Source: a virus. From it: a DNA stretch of 24,043 nt. This document shows positions 23,322-24,043 of this stretch, piece by piece. A model generated the notes under the pieces. That model was not told the DNA's origin, ran no database searches, and saw nothing but the letters and a program-made list of their open reading frames with translations. The DNA is taken from the IMG/VR virus record IMGVR_UViG_3300045973_000546, positions 1-24,043 of that record; one strand, 5' to 3'. The number at the start of each line of letters is the position of its first letter. The stretch's first letter is position 1. A program made the translations under genes and the position numbers.

Positions 23322-24043
23322 ATGCGGCGGTCGACGCCCGTCCGGGTGTCAAAACCGATCTGGCCGTACTCGGCGGACTGGCTTTGGTCCTGCTCGCTTG
23401 GCGTTTCTGGCTGATCCCGCAGCTGGGTATCACGCTGTACGTCGACGAAGCCCAATACTGGACTTGGTCGCAAGAAATGGCTTGGGGGTTTTTCTCCAAG
23501 CCACCCGGCATTGCCGCCCTGATCTGGCTGTCGACCGCGCTCTTTGGCGACGGCATTCTCGGCGTCAAGGCTTTAGCCATGTTGTGCTATCCGGCCACGG
23601 CCTTCGTCTGCTGGGCCATTGCGCAACGTCTTTACGATGCCCGCATTGCTTTCTGGTCGGCGCTGACGGTGCTGACCTTGCCGATGTTTTCCTGGCTCGG
23701 CCTGTTCGTGTCGACCGACGCCTTGCTCACCTTGCTGTGGAGTCTGGCGCTGTGGGCCTATCTGCGCGCCCTGGCCGACGACCGCCCGGCCAACTGGCTG
23801 CTGCTCGGCCTGATCGGCGGCCTCGGCCTGCTCTCGAAATACACCATGGCGGCCTGTTTGCTGGCCATCTTCCTGCATTTGCTGGTTTTTCACCGGCCAA
23901 TGTTGAAATCGGCCCATCCCTGGCTGGCTGCCGGGCTGGCTTTGCTGATGCTCAGTCCGAACATTGCCTGGAATGTGGCGCACGATTTCCCGACGCTGAA
24001 ACACACGGCTGACATCACGGTAAATAAAGTCGCCGCCGGCGGC
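23318..24043 (+). CDS. GT-C membrane glycosyltransferase, ArnT/PMT-like (3' partial)
   Basis: The first 242 residues of a multi-membrane-spanning glycosyltransferase, cut by the window end. GTG at 23318 is taken as the start because it overlaps the previous stop (GTGA) and the frame stays open to the edge. An early membrane segment at about residues 15-33 is followed by the loop YVDEAQYWTW (Asp43-Glu44) and GFFSKPPGIAALI, the first periplasmic loop typical of ArnT/PMT-type enzymes, where the acidic pair is catalytic. Several further membrane segments follow. Such enzymes take the sugar from the polyprenyl carrier made by the upstream enzyme and attach it to lipid A, another glycan or a protein. 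The acceptor is unknown. Confidence 0.85.
   Translation, partial: MNAAVDARPGVKTDLAVLGGLALVLLAWRFWLIPQLGITLYVDEAQYWTWSQEMAWGFFSKPPGIAALIWLSTALFGDGILGVKALAMLCYPATAFVCWAIAQRLYDARIAFWSALTVLTLPMFSWLGLFVSTDALLTLLWSLALWAYLRALADDRPANWLLLGLIGGLGLLSKYTMAACLLAIFLHLLVFHRPMLKSAHPWLAAGLALLMLSPNIAWNVAHDFPTLKHTADITVNKVAAGG

Noticed and set aside
23206-24012. 268-codon plus-strand ORF overlapping the GT-C gene
   Set aside because: The GTG-started frame from 23318 gives a proper membrane glycosyltransferase with the DE motif. This other frame is Arg/Pro/His-rich and starts inside the GT2 gene.

Overview
The window holds the right-hand part of an integrated podovirus-like prophage (about 1 to 22,070) followed by the start of a chromosomal glycosyltransferase operon (22,311 to the end). 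The balanced to GC-rich codon use and the DPM1/ArnC-like glycosyltransferase followed by an ArnT-like membrane glycosyltransferase fit a Gram-negative proteobacterium. My best guess is a betaproteobacterium, but nothing here proves the genus.

All phage genes from 1 to 20,740 are on the plus strand, packed with 1 to 8 base overlaps or very short gaps, and read like the late virion operon of a short-tailed phage. The order is: a nine-residue-repeat protein cut by the window edge; a small beta-rich protein; two tandem paralogous head-tail adaptor-like proteins; a tail-fibre-like protein with tandem repeats; a tail-nozzle-like protein with a TTG-started small partner; a GNAT acetyltransferase-like protein; an internal virion (T7 gp14-slot) protein; an APS/PAPS-reductase-like protein; a second internal virion (gp15-slot) protein; and one giant gene of about 11.2 kb in the gp16 slot.

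The giant protein (about 3738 residues) is a polyvalent, DarB-like protein. In order it carries a duplicated N-terminal LLSDEEVFG motif, Gly/Ala-rich segments, a ParB-like domain, helical polyvalent-protein domains, a superfamily II helicase, an N6-adenine-type methyltransferase (NPPF), a zincin-like HExxxH domain and a C-terminal polyvalent domain ending near a PLxRFG-like motif. Such proteins are thought to be packaged and ejected with the DNA to protect it on entry.

The most unusual signal is inside this gene. Three low-complexity linkers of the giant protein (at about 10,742, 12,080 and 13,535) each contain, in the same +1 frame, a protein-like small ORF with its own Shine-Dalgarno-like sequence. 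In the two longer ones the third-position GC content is clearly host/phage-like in the nested frame and abnormally low in the giant frame. This suggests overlapping genes, or formerly separate small genes captured as linkers when a giant fusion was built.

A minus-strand P4-type tyrosine integrase (20,774-22,015) closes the prophage. Immediately upstream of its start lie three copies of an ACCGGATAA-type repeat, two of them forming a perfect 12-base inverted repeat. No tRNA gene is visible at this junction. No holin or endolysin gene is recognisable in the window.
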